From the NCBI GenBank assembly GCA_018268575.1, contig JAFDWF010000208.1, positions 65,540 through 129,539 on the forward strand: DNA of 64,000 bases, read 5' to 3'. The notes under the pieces were generated by a model, which ran no database searches, had not been told where the DNA came from, and worked only from the letters and a program-made list of their open reading frames with translations. The DNA is from Actinomycetota bacterium. GTDB lineage: Bacteria; Actinomycetota; Thermoleophilia; Solirubrobacterales; 70-9. Shown here piece after piece: positions 1 to 7,856 of the stretch. Each line of letters opens with the position of its first letter. The stretch's first letter is position 1. The position numbers and the translations under genes were made by a program.

Positions 1-1
1 C

Positions 2-121
2 GAGGGCGGCAAGCGTGAGGTGGCCGTGTCGGCGGGTCACCCCGCCTTGATCGGCAGCGCCGCGAAGGCGCTTGAGAGAACCGGGCTCCGGCCGATCGCA
101 CGTCCAGACCCGGCCGGATGA
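2..121 (+). CDS. 3' end of an unidentified protein (partial)
   Basis: An open frame enters from the left edge and ends at TGA 119-121, giving a 39-residue C-terminal tail that contains SAGHPALIGSAAKALERTG. It has GC-rich third positions typical of real genes here and stops just before the tRNA gene on the other strand. Too little is present to assign a family. It could be a shadow frame, so the call rests on codon pattern only. Confidence 0.35.
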   Translation, partial: EGGKREVAVSAGHPALIGSAAKALERTGLRPIARPDPAG

Positions 122-122
122 G

Positions 123-196
<74 letters not shown>

Positions 197-231
197 GGGG
201 ACGGCGATGATAGCGGCGCGTCGCCGGGCGG

Positions 232-1110
232 TCACTTGCCCCGCCGGCGCAGCTCGCGCGCTAGCTCGTGGGCCTCGCGGAGGTCGTCGAAGCGGAGCTC
301 GACGGCGATGCCGGCGCCGCGGGGCTTGACCGCGACCTCGTGGCCGAGCGCCGCCTCGAGCGCGTCGGCGGCGTCCCGTAGGGCGGCCTGCTGGTCGGGG
401 TCGACCGGCGCCCGCCTCGGCCTCGCCCTTGGCTGGCCGGCCAGCCGAACCCGGTTCTCGGTCTCGCGGACCGACCACCCCCCCGCCACGGCTTCGCGGG
501 CGAGGCGGCGGCGGACGTCGTTGCCGGGGGCGCCGAGGATGGTGCGGCCGTGCGCCTCGGAGAGCTCACCGCCTTCAAGCATCTCGAGCGCCTCGTCGGG
601 GAGCTCGAGCAGGCGGATCAGGTTGGAGACCGCGGGGCGGCTGCGCCCGACCCGGCGGGCCAGCTCCTCTTTGGTCAGGCCGAGGTCCTCGACCAGGGCG
701 GCGCAGGCTTTCGCCTCCTCGACCGGGTTCAGGTCCTCGCGCACCATGTTCTCGATCAGCGCCGCCTGCAGCCGCTCCGGCTCGGCCTGGTCACGGGCGA
801 CGGCGGGGACCTTGTCGAGGCCCGCCTGCTGGGCGGCGCGCCAGCGGCGCTCGCCCGCGACCAGCTCATAGCTGCCGTCGTGGAGGGGGCGGACGAGCAG
901 CGGCTGGACGACCCCGGAGGCCTCGATCGAGGCGGCCAGCGCATCCAACGCGCCTGGGTCGAAGTGGGTGCGCGGCTGGCTCGGGTTCGGCTTGATCAGG
1001 GTGACCGGCAGCTCGAGCAGCTCGCCCGCGGCGGCGTCGGCCGGGGTCTCGGGGAGGATCGCGGCGAGGCCGCGGCCGAGGCCGGCGCGCCGCTTGGTGC
1101 CGCTAGCCAC
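232..1110 (-). CDS. parB: chromosome partitioning protein ParB
   Basis: A 292-residue ParB that binds parS and forms a CTP-dependent sliding clamp for origin segregation. The N-terminal clamp/CTPase domain (about residues 35-125) carries GERRW at 86-90 and ENMVREDLNP at 120-129; a helix-turn-helix for parS follows near 145-166, and a basic C-terminal dimerisation region ends the protein. The GTG start at 1108-1110 lies inside the end of parA (8-bp overlap), so the pair is translationally coupled. Its likely targets are the two parS sites at 4455-4507, about 3.4 kb away. Length and motif order are normal for the family. Confidence 0.96.
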   Translation of the reverse strand: MASGTKRRAGLGRGLAAILPETPADAAAGELLELPVTLIKPNPSQPRTHFDPGALDALAASIEASGVVQPLLVRPLHDGSYELVAGERRWRAAQQAGLDKVPAVARDQAEPERLQAALIENMVREDLNPVEEAKACAALVEDLGLTKEELARRVGRSRPAVSNLIRLLELPDEALEMLEGGELSEAHGRTILGAPGNDVRRRLAREAVAGGWSVRETENRVRLAGQPRARPRRAPVDPDQQAALRDAADALEAALGHEVAVKPRGAGIAVELRFDDLREAHELARELRRRGK

Positions 1111-1861
1111 GGGTAGCCAGCTCCTTGGCCAGCGCTTTGTAGGCGAGGGATCCGCGCGACGAAGGGGCGTGCTCGGTCACCGGCAGACCATAGCTAGGCG
1201 ACTCGGCAACCCGGACGCTGCGTGGGATCACCGTCTCGAAGACCATCCCCGGGAACTGGTCGCGCAACTCGGCCTCGACGTCCTGGGCCAATCGCGTGCG
1301 CTCGTCGTACATGGTTATGAGCAATCCCGACACCTCCAGGCGCGGGTTCAGCTGGCGCCGGATCAGGCCCAGCGTCTCCAGGAACTGGACGAGACCCTCG
1401 AGCGCCAGATACTCGGCCTGCACCGGGACTATGACGCGATCGGCGGCCACCAAGGCGTTGACCGAGACCGGGCCGAGGGAGGGAGGGCAGTCGAGGAAGG
1501 TGCGGACGAAGCGCTCGCGCACCGGGCCGAGGCGTTCGCGCAGGCGGGTCTCGGAGGCGTCGATGCGCGGGAGCTCGACCGCGGCTCCCGCCAGGTCACG
1601 GTTGGCGGGGACCAGCCAGAGGTTGTCGGGGCCGGCCGGGCGCGCCGCGGAGGCCACCTCGGTATCGCCGGTGAGGCAGTCGTAGGAGGACGGGTGGAGG
1701 TCGCGGTCGCCGCCCAGGGCGACGGTCGCATTGCACTGCGGATCGAGGTCGACGAGCAGCGTCTGCTCGGCTTCGGCGGCGGAGCAGGAGGCGAGGTTGA
1801 CGGCGCTGGTCGTCTTGCCGACGCCACCCTTCTGGTTCGCGATCGCGTAGACGGTGCCCAT
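1103..1861 (-). CDS. parA: chromosome partitioning ATPase ParA
   Basis: A 252-residue Walker-type ATPase that positions ParB-parS complexes on the nucleoid. The deviant Walker A motif KGGVGKTT is at residues 11-18, and the Walker B-like DCPPS follows. The ATG at 1859-1861 (MGTVYAIANQKGG) is preferred over the longer open frame because the family begins a few residues before Walker A and the upstream extension is Ser/Arg-rich low-complexity sequence. It is cotranscribed with the overlapping parB and diverges from jag, with only about 52 bp between them for both promoters. Confidence 0.96.
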   Translation of the reverse strand: MGTVYAIANQKGGVGKTTSAVNLASCSAAEAEQTLLVDLDPQCNATVALGGDRDLHPSSYDCLTGDTEVASAARPAGPDNLWLVPANRDLAGAAVELPRIDASETRLRERLGPVRERFVRTFLDCPPSLGPVSVNALVAADRVIVPVQAEYLALEGLVQFLETLGLIRRQLNPRLEVSGLLITMYDERTRLAQDVEAELRDQFPGMVFETVIPRSVRVAESPSYGLPVTEHAPSSRGSLAYKALAKELATRG

Positions 1862-1913
1862 CGGGGGCCAGACTAGTTGAGCGCCATGCCCACCGGTCGG
1901 ATAGCCTGGGCGC

Positions 1914-2396
1914 GTGTCCGACCTGGCCGACTGGCCCGAATCCCCCGCGGAACGCGCTCGCGAGCTGGTCGAGGGGGTGCTCGACCAGCTCGACCTCGAC
2001 GGTGACGTGGAGATCGAGGAGGATGACGATCGGATCGTCGTCACGGTCGTCGGCGAGGAGGATTACGGCTTGTTGATCGGGAAAAGAGGCCAGACGATCG
2101 ACGCCCTGCAGCTGCTCTGCTACCAGGCCGCCTTTCGCGGCCTGCGCGACCGCAAACGGGTGATCGTCGACGCCGCGGGCTACCGCGGGCGGCGCAAGGA
2201 GACGCTGGAGAGCCGCGCCGACCGCGCCGCCGAGCAGGCGCTGACCAACAACCGGGTGGTCGAGATGGACCCGATGAGCGCCCAGGAGCGGCGGGTCGTC
2301 CACGAACGGCTGAAAGGCCGCTCCGGGGTCGAGACCTACAGCGAGGGCGACGAGCCCCACCGCTGCGTGATCGTCGCGCCGCTCGTCTCCGAGTGA
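1914..2396 (+). CDS. jag: Jag/KhpB RNA-binding protein (KH-R3H)
   Basis: A 160-residue protein with a KH domain (GxxG loop as GKRG near residues 56-59) followed by an R3H domain (RRVVH near the C-terminus). Jag/KhpB proteins bind RNA and are linked to cell elongation and division; the gene is normally next to yidC. Start is GTG at 1914. The stop overlaps the rsmG start as GTGA, so the two genes are coupled. This jag-rsmG pair is inverted compared with the usual rpmH-rnpA-yidD-yidC-jag-rsmG-parAB order. The usual N-terminal Jag_N domain is absent. Confidence 0.9.
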   Translation: MSDLADWPESPAERARELVEGVLDQLDLDGDVEIEEDDDRIVVTVVGEEDYGLLIGKRGQTIDALQLLCYQAAFRGLRDRKRVIVDAAGYRGRRKETLESRADRAAEQALTNNRVVEMDPMSAQERRVVHERLKGRSGVETYSEGDEPHRCVIVAPLVSE

Positions 2397-3076
2397 GCGC
2401 CGACCCGGCGGCGTCCCTGAGCCCGGGCGCGCGCCGGGCACTGGAGACCGTGCTCGAGCTGCTGGCGCAGGAGCGCGCCTCGGTCAGCTCGGTGGTCGAT
2501 CAGCGCGCCTGGCGGGTGCACGTCGAGGACAGCCTCACGGGGCTCGACGTGGCCGAGCTGCGGGGCGCCTCGCGGATCGCCGACATCGGCGCCGGGGCGG
2601 GCTTTCCCGGCCTCGTCCTGGCTGTGGCGCTGCCCGAGGCGAACGTCGACCTGATCGAGTCGGTGGGTCGGAAGACCGCCTTCATCGCTCGCGCGGCGGA
2701 CGAGGCGGGGATCCCCAACGCCGTCGCGATCACCGCCCGATCCGAGGACGTGGCCAGCGAAGAGATCGCCCGCGAGTCCTACGACGCCGTCACCGCGAGG
2801 GCCGTGGGCCGCCTCTCGACCCTGGCCGAGCTCGCCTCGCCGCTGCTCCGCGAAGGCGGGGTCCTGGTCGCCTGGAAGGGCAGGCGCGACCCCGAGGAAG
2901 AGGGCCAGATGTCCCGCGCGGCAGATGCCCTGGCGATGACCCCCGAGCAGATCTTCGACGTCGGCCACCGGGCCGGCTCCGAGCACCGCCACCTCCACGT
3001 CATCCGCAAGACCGGCCCGACCCCTCCCGACCTCCCCCGCAGGTCCGGCATCGCCAAGAAGCGCCCGCGTGGCTGA
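2393..3076 (+). CDS. rsmG: 16S rRNA (guanine-527 N7) methyltransferase RsmG
   Basis: A 227-residue class I SAM-dependent methyltransferase that makes m7G527 in 16S rRNA; loss in other bacteria gives low-level streptomycin resistance. The SAM-binding loop GAGAGFPG is near residues 66-73, preceded by the family's helical N-terminus and followed by a basic tail ending SGIAKKRPRG. GTG start at 2393 overlaps the jag stop by four bases. The gene faces yidC tail to tail, with about 350 bp of repeats and a terminator between them. Confidence 0.94.
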   Translation: MSADPAASLSPGARRALETVLELLAQERASVSSVVDQRAWRVHVEDSLTGLDVAELRGASRIADIGAGAGFPGLVLAVALPEANVDLIESVGRKTAFIARAADEAGIPNAVAITARSEDVASEEIARESYDAVTARAVGRLSTLAELASPLLREGGVLVAWKGRRDPEEEGQMSRAADALAMTPEQIFDVGHRAGSEHRHLHVIRKTGPTPPDLPRRSGIAKKRPRG

Positions 3077-3095
3077 CGCGTGGCGGCCAGAGCCC

Positions 3096-3138
3096 GCGGT
3101 CGTCCCTTCCCACCGACAGCGCCGGTCAGGACGACCGC
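3096..3138. repeat. Palindromic repeat F3, copy 1
   Basis: A 43-bp element with 10-bp arms GCGGTCGTCC / GGACGACCGC. A second copy at 45363-45405 differs at only about four positions, and the loop is conserved as well (CCCACC and AGCGCCGGT). It lies 20 bp after the rsmG stop, so it may also act as a terminator hairpin, but loop conservation marks it as a dispersed repeat. Confidence 0.75.
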
Positions 3139-3273
3139 ACCCCTCCGCTCGCCCGCGATTCGGCGCTCGCCACGGTCGAGCTCCCGGCGCGGCAGCCGCA
3201 CACGCCCGAACCCCCGGAGCACGCCCGCAGCTTGCGAGTGTGGGCCGCCGTAGGGCCCTCCGCCGCGGCCTGC

Positions 3274-3387
3274 AAAGGGAGTCGGGACACCCTCCGAACG
3301 GCTTGTAACGAGGGCCCGATGCGAACCTTGCTCGTCCGCCTCCTCTCCAGCCCGAGTTTGAGAGAGGAGGGTGTCCCGACTCCCTTT
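3274..3387. repeat. Palindromic repeat F2, copy 1 (candidate structured RNA)
   Basis: Perfect 22-bp inverted arms (3274-3295 and 3366-3387, core GGGAGTCGGGACACCCTCC) enclose a 70-nt interior. The interior begins with a 25-nt block, GAACGGCTTGTAACGAGGG and on to CCCGAT, that is identical in the second copy at 14642-14747; a second shared block is CCCGAGTTTGAG. The arms differ between copies yet stay complementary. The rest of the 3077-3427 gap holds repeat F3 and the yidC terminator; no gene is visible in it. Confidence 0.75.
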
Positions 3388-3401
3388 CCCGGAGCACCAA
3401 C

Positions 3402-3429
3402 AAAAAGGGCCCCCCTCTGGGAGCCCTTT
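3402..3429 (-). terminator. Rho-independent terminator of the rpmH-yidC operon
   Basis: Read on the minus strand, directly at the yidC stop, GGGCTCCC pairs with GGGGGGCCC (one G-U pair) around a short AGAG loop, followed by TTTTTG. This is a good intrinsic terminator for the operon running rpmH to yidC. Confidence 0.8.
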
Positions 3430-4186
3430 ACCTTCGTCGCTTCTTTTTTTTGGGCGATTTAGGTGGCGGTTTCGCCGCCCGTTTCTCCTCCACCGTCGCC
3501 ACGTGCGGCGCCGGGATCACTTTGTTGATCGTGATCCCCTGGCCGATCGTCCAGAGGTTGGTCGTGATCCAGTAGACCATCAGCCCGGCCGGGAAGTTGA
3601 TCACGAAGGGCACGAAGACAAGCGGCAGGACGAACATCATCATCCGCTGCGATTTGTCGGCGGTCACCGACATGAAGAAGCCCGAAGCCAACTGGGTGGC
3701 GACGTAGAGGACGATCAGCGCGATCAGTTCGGCGCCGTGGGCGGACGCGGTCAGATCCTTGATGAAGAGGAATTCGGCGCCGTAGGCGGCACAGTGGCCC
3801 GCTTCGCAGCCCATGTCCGGCGGCAGCTCGTGGCGCAGCGTGTAGAAGAGCGTGATGAAGACCGGCAGCTGGGCGATGAGGGGGATGCAAGAGGCGAACG
3901 GGTTGACTTTGTTCTCTTTGTAGAAGCGCATCATTTCCTGCTGCATGCGCTGTTTGTCGTTCTTGTATTTCTCCTGCAGTTCCTTGATCTGCGGCTGCAG
4001 CGCCTGCATCGCGCGCATGCCTTTCAGCTGTTTGTAGGTGAGCGGGATCAGGATCGCCCGCGTGCAGACCGTCAGGGCGACGATCGACATCCCCCAGGAG
4101 AGGCCGACGTTGTCGTGGAAGAACTTGAGGACCGAGTTCGCGACGTCGATCAGCGGCTGCAGGATGTTTGCGTCGACGACGAACAT
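3428..4186 (-). CDS. yidC: membrane protein insertase YidC/Oxa1
   Basis: A 252-residue insertase of the short, Gram-positive/actinobacterial type. It lacks the large periplasmic domain of proteobacterial YidC. A first membrane segment (about 25-50) is followed by a basic cytoplasmic hairpin (LKGMRAMQALQPQIKELQEK), then four more hydrophobic segments, and a strongly basic tail ending KKKKRRR that likely contacts the ribosome. The start overlaps the last base of yidD at 4186. It inserts and folds membrane proteins together with SecYEG. Terminator 3402-3429 follows directly. Confidence 0.95.
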   Translation of the reverse strand: MFVVDANILQPLIDVANSVLKFFHDNVGLSWGMSIVALTVCTRAILIPLTYKQLKGMRAMQALQPQIKELQEKYKNDKQRMQQEMMRFYKENKVNPFASCIPLIAQLPVFITLFYTLRHELPPDMGCEAGHCAAYGAEFLFIKDLTASAHGAELIALIVLYVATQLASGFFMSVTADKSQRMMMFVLPLVFVPFVINFPAGLMVYWITTNLWTIGQGITINKVIPAPHVATVEEKRAAKPPPKSPKKKKRRR

Positions 4187-4500
4187 CAGGAGTGGGCCTC
4201 ACCGTGGTAGTCGGCCGGATGGATGTGGCCGAGGCCGCGCAGGGTGAAGCGGTCGGGCACCGGGTCGAAGCCCCCGTGGCTGAACGGGTTGCAGCGCAGC
4301 AGGCGGTACGCAGCGAGGACGAGTCCCCGGATCACCCCGAAGCGTTCGATCGACTCGACCGCGTAGGCGGAGCAGGTCGGCTCGTAGCGGCAGCGACGGG
4401 GCCGGGAAGGAGAGATCCAGCGCTGGTAGGCACGGATCGGGGCGAGGACGACGCGTTTCACGTGGAACGGGCCTTTGGGGGCATCCCCGGAGCGTTTCAC
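4186..4500 (-). CDS. yidD: membrane protein insertion efficiency factor YidD
   Basis: A 104-residue YidD (DUF37) with the family signature RYEPTCSAYA around residues 38-47 and the CNPFSHGG motif further on. It assists YidC-dependent insertion. The GTG at 4498-4500 overlaps the rnpA stop as GTGA and lies inside parS site 2. A second in-frame GTG at 4459-4461 lies inside parS site 1 and would give the more usual short N-terminus (VKRVVLAPIRAYQ), so the true start is uncertain. The two parS sequences force the residues FHVKR in the extended N-terminus. Confidence 0.9.
   Translation of the reverse strand: MKRSGDAPKGPFHVKRVVLAPIRAYQRWISPSRPRRCRYEPTCSAYAVESIERFGVIRGLVLAAYRLLRCNPFSHGGFDPVPDRFTLRGLGHIHPADYHGEAHS
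4455..4468. other. parS centromere site 1
   Basis: GTTTCACGTGGAAC, an exact match to the 14-bp parS core described for Streptomyces. It lies within the 5' part of yidD. Confidence 0.93.
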
Positions 4501-4507
4501 GTGGAAC
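4494..4507. other. parS centromere site 2
   Basis: A second exact GTTTCACGTGGAAC, centred 39 bp from site 1. It spans the rnpA stop and the yidD start. No other perfect copy was noticed in the window. Confidence 0.93.
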
Positions 4508-4865
4508 GCCCCCCGCCAAAACTGGCGTCCATCGCCTCTTCCAGCGATTTGGTGACCCCCGCGGTCCCTTCCTTCTCGATCAGGCCGCCGATGTCGGCGC
4601 GGGCGACGATTACGAAGTCATGCCTGTCCGGAAGTCGGTCCGAGAGCGACCAGAAAGCTTCGCGCAGCGTGCGCTTGACCTTGTTGCGGTCGACGGCTCC
4701 ACCCACCTTGCGTGACACGGAGACGCCTAGCCTCACCTCGTCACGCTCCTCGTCGCGACGCGGAAACGTGTAGAGGACGAGGTAGCGGGTCGCATGCGAT
4801 GAGCCGTCACGATAGACGCGGTCGAACTCGCCGCTGCGCGAGAGCCGACGGCGCTTCGGCGGCAT
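4497..4865 (-). CDS. rnpA: ribonuclease P protein component
   Basis: A 122-residue RnpA, the protein subunit of RNase P that matures tRNA 5' ends. The RNR-type motif is present as DRNKVKRTLREAF, and the N-terminus is basic (MPPKRRRLSRSGEF). Its ATG at 4863-4865 abuts palindromic element F1a (4866-5032), and no Shine-Dalgarno sequence is visible in front of it, so translation may depend on a structure in that element. Its stop overlaps yidD. Canonical neighbour of rpmH. Confidence 0.94.
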   Translation of the reverse strand: MPPKRRRLSRSGEFDRVYRDGSSHATRYLVLYTFPRRDEERDEVRLGVSVSRKVGGAVDRNKVKRTLREAFWSLSDRLPDRHDFVIVARADIGGLIEKEGTAGVTKSLEEAMDASFGGGRST

Positions 4866-5032
4866 CTAGCGCCGGGTCCGGTGACGGCCGTCCGGTTCTG
4901 GCGCAGGAATCGCCCCGTCCGGCAAGGACGCAGACCCGAAGGCGTGGCAGAGCCACGTCGAGCGGTCGAGGGCACAGGCGGGCGCGGCGAGGACAAGCCA
5001 GAGAGGGTGAACGTCACCGGACACGGCGCTAG
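4866..5032. repeat. Palindromic element F1a filling the rpmH-rnpA gap
   Basis: Outer arms of 21 bp (4866-4886 starting CTAGCGCCGGGTCCGG; 5012-5032) pair with one mismatch and enclose about 125 nt. The interior has small hairpins (CGTCC-GGCAA-GGACG; CGTGGC-AGA-GCCACG) and the motif CAAGGACGCAG, shared exactly with F1b at 44175-44344. The right arm supplies the rpmH stop codon and the left arm ends at the rnpA start, so the element occupies the entire intergenic gap. Confidence 0.6.
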
Positions 5033-5163
5033 GGAGTGAGGCGCTTCCGACCTTTGCGCCGGCGGCGCTGCAGGACGGCGCGGCCACCGCGGGTGCTCAT
5101 GCGGGCGCGGAAGCCGTGGGTCTTGGCTCGCTTCCGCTTCTTGGGCTGATAAGTGCGCTTCAT
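5029..5163 (-). CDS. rpmH: 50S ribosomal protein bL34
   Basis: A 44-residue bL34, [18 protein letters not shown] and on to the basic end [11 protein letters not shown]. The ATG at 5161-5163 is chosen because the family always begins MKRTYQP. It is the first gene of the leftward rpmH-rnpA-yidD-yidC operon and diverges from dnaA. TATACT, 10 bases before the start on the minus strand, is a plausible -10 element, which would leave only a few bases of leader. The stop codon lies inside F1a. Confidence 0.97.
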   Translation of the reverse strand: MKRTYQPKKRKRAKTHGFRARMSTRGGRAVLQRRRRKGRKRLTP

Positions 5164-5263
5164 TGCCGGCGAGAGTATAGGGACCCTCGCGAAATCTTTT
5201 CCGCGGCATTTGCGGGTGGTGAAGATCCCCCAGCAAAACGCGGCGCTATGGTCGCCGCCCCCG

Positions 5264-6577
5264 GTGCCTGACGACTCCCCCCCAACAGACCTCGAAGCCC
5301 TCTGGCGAAGCACCCAGGATAGGCTGCGAGAGTCCGTCCCGGAGTCCACCTTCAGGCTCTGGCTGGAGCCGATCGAAGCGGTAGGCCTCGATGCCGAGAC
5401 GCTCTACCTGGAAGCGCCCGAGGGGATCCGGGCCTGGGCCGAGCGGCGCTACTCGGGACTGATCGCCGCGGCCGTCGTCGATTCCGGCACAGGGGTCCGC
5501 CAGGTCAGCTTCGCCGGACGGCGCGAGGTTGCCGACGCGACCCCGGGCCCGGAACTGAACCCGAGCTACACCTTCGACCGCTTCGTCATCGGCCCCGGCA
5601 ACCGACTCGCCCACGGCGCCGCCCTCGCCGTCGCCGAGGCGCCCTCGGAGGCCTACAACCCGCTCTTCCTCCACGGCCCTCCCGGCCTCGGCAAGACCCA
5701 CCTGCTGGCGGCGATCGCCAACTACCTGAACGCCAACGCCCCCGGGCTCCGCGTTCGTTATACGACCGCGGAGTCGTTCACCAACGAGTTCGTCGGGGCG
5801 CTTAAATCGAGCGGGCCCGAGGCCTTCAAGGCGCGCTACCGGGACATCGACGTGCTGCTGATCGACGACGTCCAGTTCCTCGAGGGTAAGCCCGCCACCG
5901 AGGAGGAGTTCTTCCACACCTTCAACGCCCTCTACGAGGCGGGCAGCCAGCTGGTCCTCTCCGCCGACCGGATCCCGAGCGAGCTCTCGACCCTCGCCTC
6001 GCGGCTGCGCGACCGCTTCGAGTGGGGGCTGACCGTCGCGGTCGAGCCGCCCAACCTGGCTACCCGGCTCACCGTCCTCCGCCATCTGGTCGAGGAGGCC
6101 GGGATCGAGATCGCCGACTCCGGCGCCCTCGCCGAGCTCGCCAACCGGATCGACGCCAACGTCCGCCAGTTGCACGGCGCGCTGACCCGGGTGATCGCCC
6201 ACGCTTCCCTCCTCGCCCGCCCGCTCAGCTCCGAGCTGATCGCCGAGGTGATCCCGCGTTCCACGCGCAGCGCTCAGGCCACTTCGGTCGAGGAGATCCA
6301 ACAGCAGGTGGCCGAACGCTTCGGCGTCTCCCGCGCCGAGCTGATCGGCTCGAGCCGCGCCGCGACCCCCCTCCGCGCCCGCCAGGTGGCGATCTACCTG
6401 ACCCGGGAAATGACCGACCTCTCGCTGCCGCAGATCGGCCGGCTCTACGGCGGCCGCGATCACAGCACCGTCCTCAACAGCCTGCGCCGGGTCGAAGCGA
6501 GCCTCGGCGAGGACGAGGTCCTGACCCGCAAGGTCGACGAGTTACGCACAGCTATCCACAACCCCACCGCCGGCTAG
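5264..6577 (+). CDS. dnaA: chromosomal replication initiator DnaA
   Basis: About 437 residues. Domain I ([20 protein letters not shown], residues 10-29) interacts with helicase. The AAA+ domain has Walker [10 protein letters not shown] (138-146) and Walker B LLIDDVQF near 200. Domain IV is a helix-turn-helix with the DnaA signature [12 protein letters not shown] near the end. Start is uncertain: GTG 5264 places domain I about 8 residues in, as usual for the family, but in-frame GTG codons at 5216 and 5219 are possible and none has a clear ribosome site. It initiates replication at the downstream oriC. Confidence 0.95.
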   Translation: MPDDSPPTDLEALWRSTQDRLRESVPESTFRLWLEPIEAVGLDAETLYLEAPEGIRAWAERRYSGLIAAAVVDSGTGVRQVSFAGRREVADATPGPELNPSYTFDRFVIGPGNRLAHGAALAVAEAPSEAYNPLFLHGPPGLGKTHLLAAIANYLNANAPGLRVRYTTAESFTNEFVGALKSSGPEAFKARYRDIDVLLIDDVQFLEGKPATEEEFFHTFNALYEAGSQLVLSADRIPSELSTLASRLRDRFEWGLTVAVEPPNLATRLTVLRHLVEEAGIEIADSGALAELANRIDANVRQLHGALTRVIAHASLLARPLSSELIAEVIPRSTRSAQATSVEEIQQQVAERFGVSRAELIGSSRAATPLRARQVAIYLTREMTDLSLPQIGRLYGGRDHSTVLNSLRRVEASLGEDEVLTRKVDELRTAIHNPTAG

Positions 6578-6719
6578 CCACAGGCCTGGCCCCGGCCCGC
6601 CGCCGCCACTGCAAGAATCCCCGCCCGTCCACAGTCGCGTCCACAGGCCGCATTCGGCCTTGCGTCGCCGAATAGTCTTCACCCCCCGAACTTTCCACAA
6701 GACCTAAATCAACTCCACA
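6552..6719. other. oriC: Replication origin oriC: DnaA-box cluster between dnaA and dnaN
   Basis: Five 9-mers ending in CCACA, all in the same orientation, resemble the DnaA box TT(A/G)TCCACA: CTATCCACA 6552, CCGTCCACA 6625, GCGTCCACA 6637, CTTTCCACA 6691, AACTCCACA 6711. The stretch 6660-6735 is locally AT-richer than its surroundings, as expected for an unwinding region. Position between dnaA and dnaN is canonical. The cluster is short compared with Streptomyces oriC. Confidence 0.8.
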
Positions 6720-6735
6720 AGGCAATCTCGATCTC

Positions 6736-7845
6736 TTGAAGCTCACGACCAAACGCGAGGAACTCGTCGCCAAGCTCTCCACCGTCTCACGGGCGGTCTC
6801 GACCCGCGCCGCGACCCAGGCCCTCTCCGGCGTGCTGCTGGAGGCGAGCGAGGGCTCGGTGACCCTCTCCGCCACCGACCTCGACCTGGGACTGCGGACC
6901 GCGGTCGAGGCGACGGTCGAGAGCCCTGGCTCGGTCCTGCTCCCCGGCCGGCTGCTCGCCGAAGTCGTGCGCTCGCTCGCCGACGACGCGGTGGAGGTCG
7001 AGACGCGCGAGGCGGAGCGCGACGTGGAGATCCGGAGTGGCTCCTCCAGTTTCCACCTGCGGGTGCTGCCGGCCGAGGACTTCCCGACGCTGCCGAGCGC
7101 CGCGGGCGCCGACCCGATCCGGATCCCGACCGGCGCCCTGGCCGAGGGCATCGACCTGGTCGCCCGGGCGGCTTCGCGCGACGACATGCGCCCGGTGCTG
7201 ACCGGCGTCTTCGTCAGCGCTTCCGGCAACGAGATGACGATGGTCGCCACCGACTCCTACCGGCTGGCGGTCAAACGATCCGAGCTCGAGTCGGCGCTGA
7301 GCGGGGAGATCGAGGCGAACATCCCGGCCCGAGCCCTGCGCGAGCTGGCCCGGATCCTCAGTGGCGAGGGGGCCGAGGACGCGGCGATCACGCTGCAGAC
7401 CAACCAGGCGATCTTCGAGGCCGGCTCGATCACCTTGACCACGCGGCTGATCGAGGGCCAGTTCCCGAACTTCCGCCAGCTCCTGCCGGAGTCCTACGAG
7501 CACGACGTACGGCTGCCGCGGCCGGAATTCCTCGACGTCGCCCGCCGGGTCAGCCAGCTGGCGCAGCGCAACGCGCCGCTGCGGCTCTCCTTCCAGCCCG
7601 GTGAGCTGACCGTCTCGGCGGAGACGCCGGACGTCGGCGACGCGGTCGAGACGATGCCCGCCGCCTTCGAGGGTGAGCCGATGGAGATCGGCTTCAACCC
7701 CGAGTACCTGCGCGAGGGGATCGAAAGCGTCGCCGGCGACGAGGTGCTGCTGCGGCTGATCTCGCCGCTGCGGCCGGGGCTGATGCAGCCGGTCGACAGC
7801 GAAGACTTCCGCTACCTCGTGATGCCGATCCGCCTCAACGTCTAG
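6736..7845 (+). CDS. dnaN: DNA polymerase III sliding clamp (beta subunit)
   Basis: A 369-residue beta clamp. Three repeated clamp domains of about 120 residues each are consistent with the length, and it ends in the family's conserved C-terminus (YLVMPIRLNV). The first codon is TTG 6736 (MKLTTKREELV), the only start near the expected N-terminus. It tethers polymerases to DNA; DnaE2 and probably ImuB of this window bind it through QLxLP-type motifs. It follows oriC and precedes recF by 11 bp. Confidence 0.97.
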   Translation: MKLTTKREELVAKLSTVSRAVSTRAATQALSGVLLEASEGSVTLSATDLDLGLRTAVEATVESPGSVLLPGRLLAEVVRSLADDAVEVETREAERDVEIRSGSSSFHLRVLPAEDFPTLPSAAGADPIRIPTGALAEGIDLVARAASRDDMRPVLTGVFVSASGNEMTMVATDSYRLAVKRSELESALSGEIEANIPARALRELARILSGEGAEDAAITLQTNQAIFEAGSITLTTRLIEGQFPNFRQLLPESYEHDVRLPRPEFLDVARRVSQLAQRNAPLRLSFQPGELTVSAETPDVGDAVETMPAAFEGEPMEIGFNPEYLREGIESVAGDEVLLRLISPLRPGLMQPVDSEDFRYLVMPIRLNV

Positions 7846-7856
7846 GTCTAGGCCCG

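Noticed and set aside
4920-4960. CAAGGACGCAGACCC resembles part of the c-di-GMP-I riboswitch core (GGGACGCAAAGCC).
   Set aside because: The second conserved strand (CAAACC-type) and the tetraloop receptor are absent, and the same motif recurs in F1b/F1c with different flanks; better explained as the F1 element.
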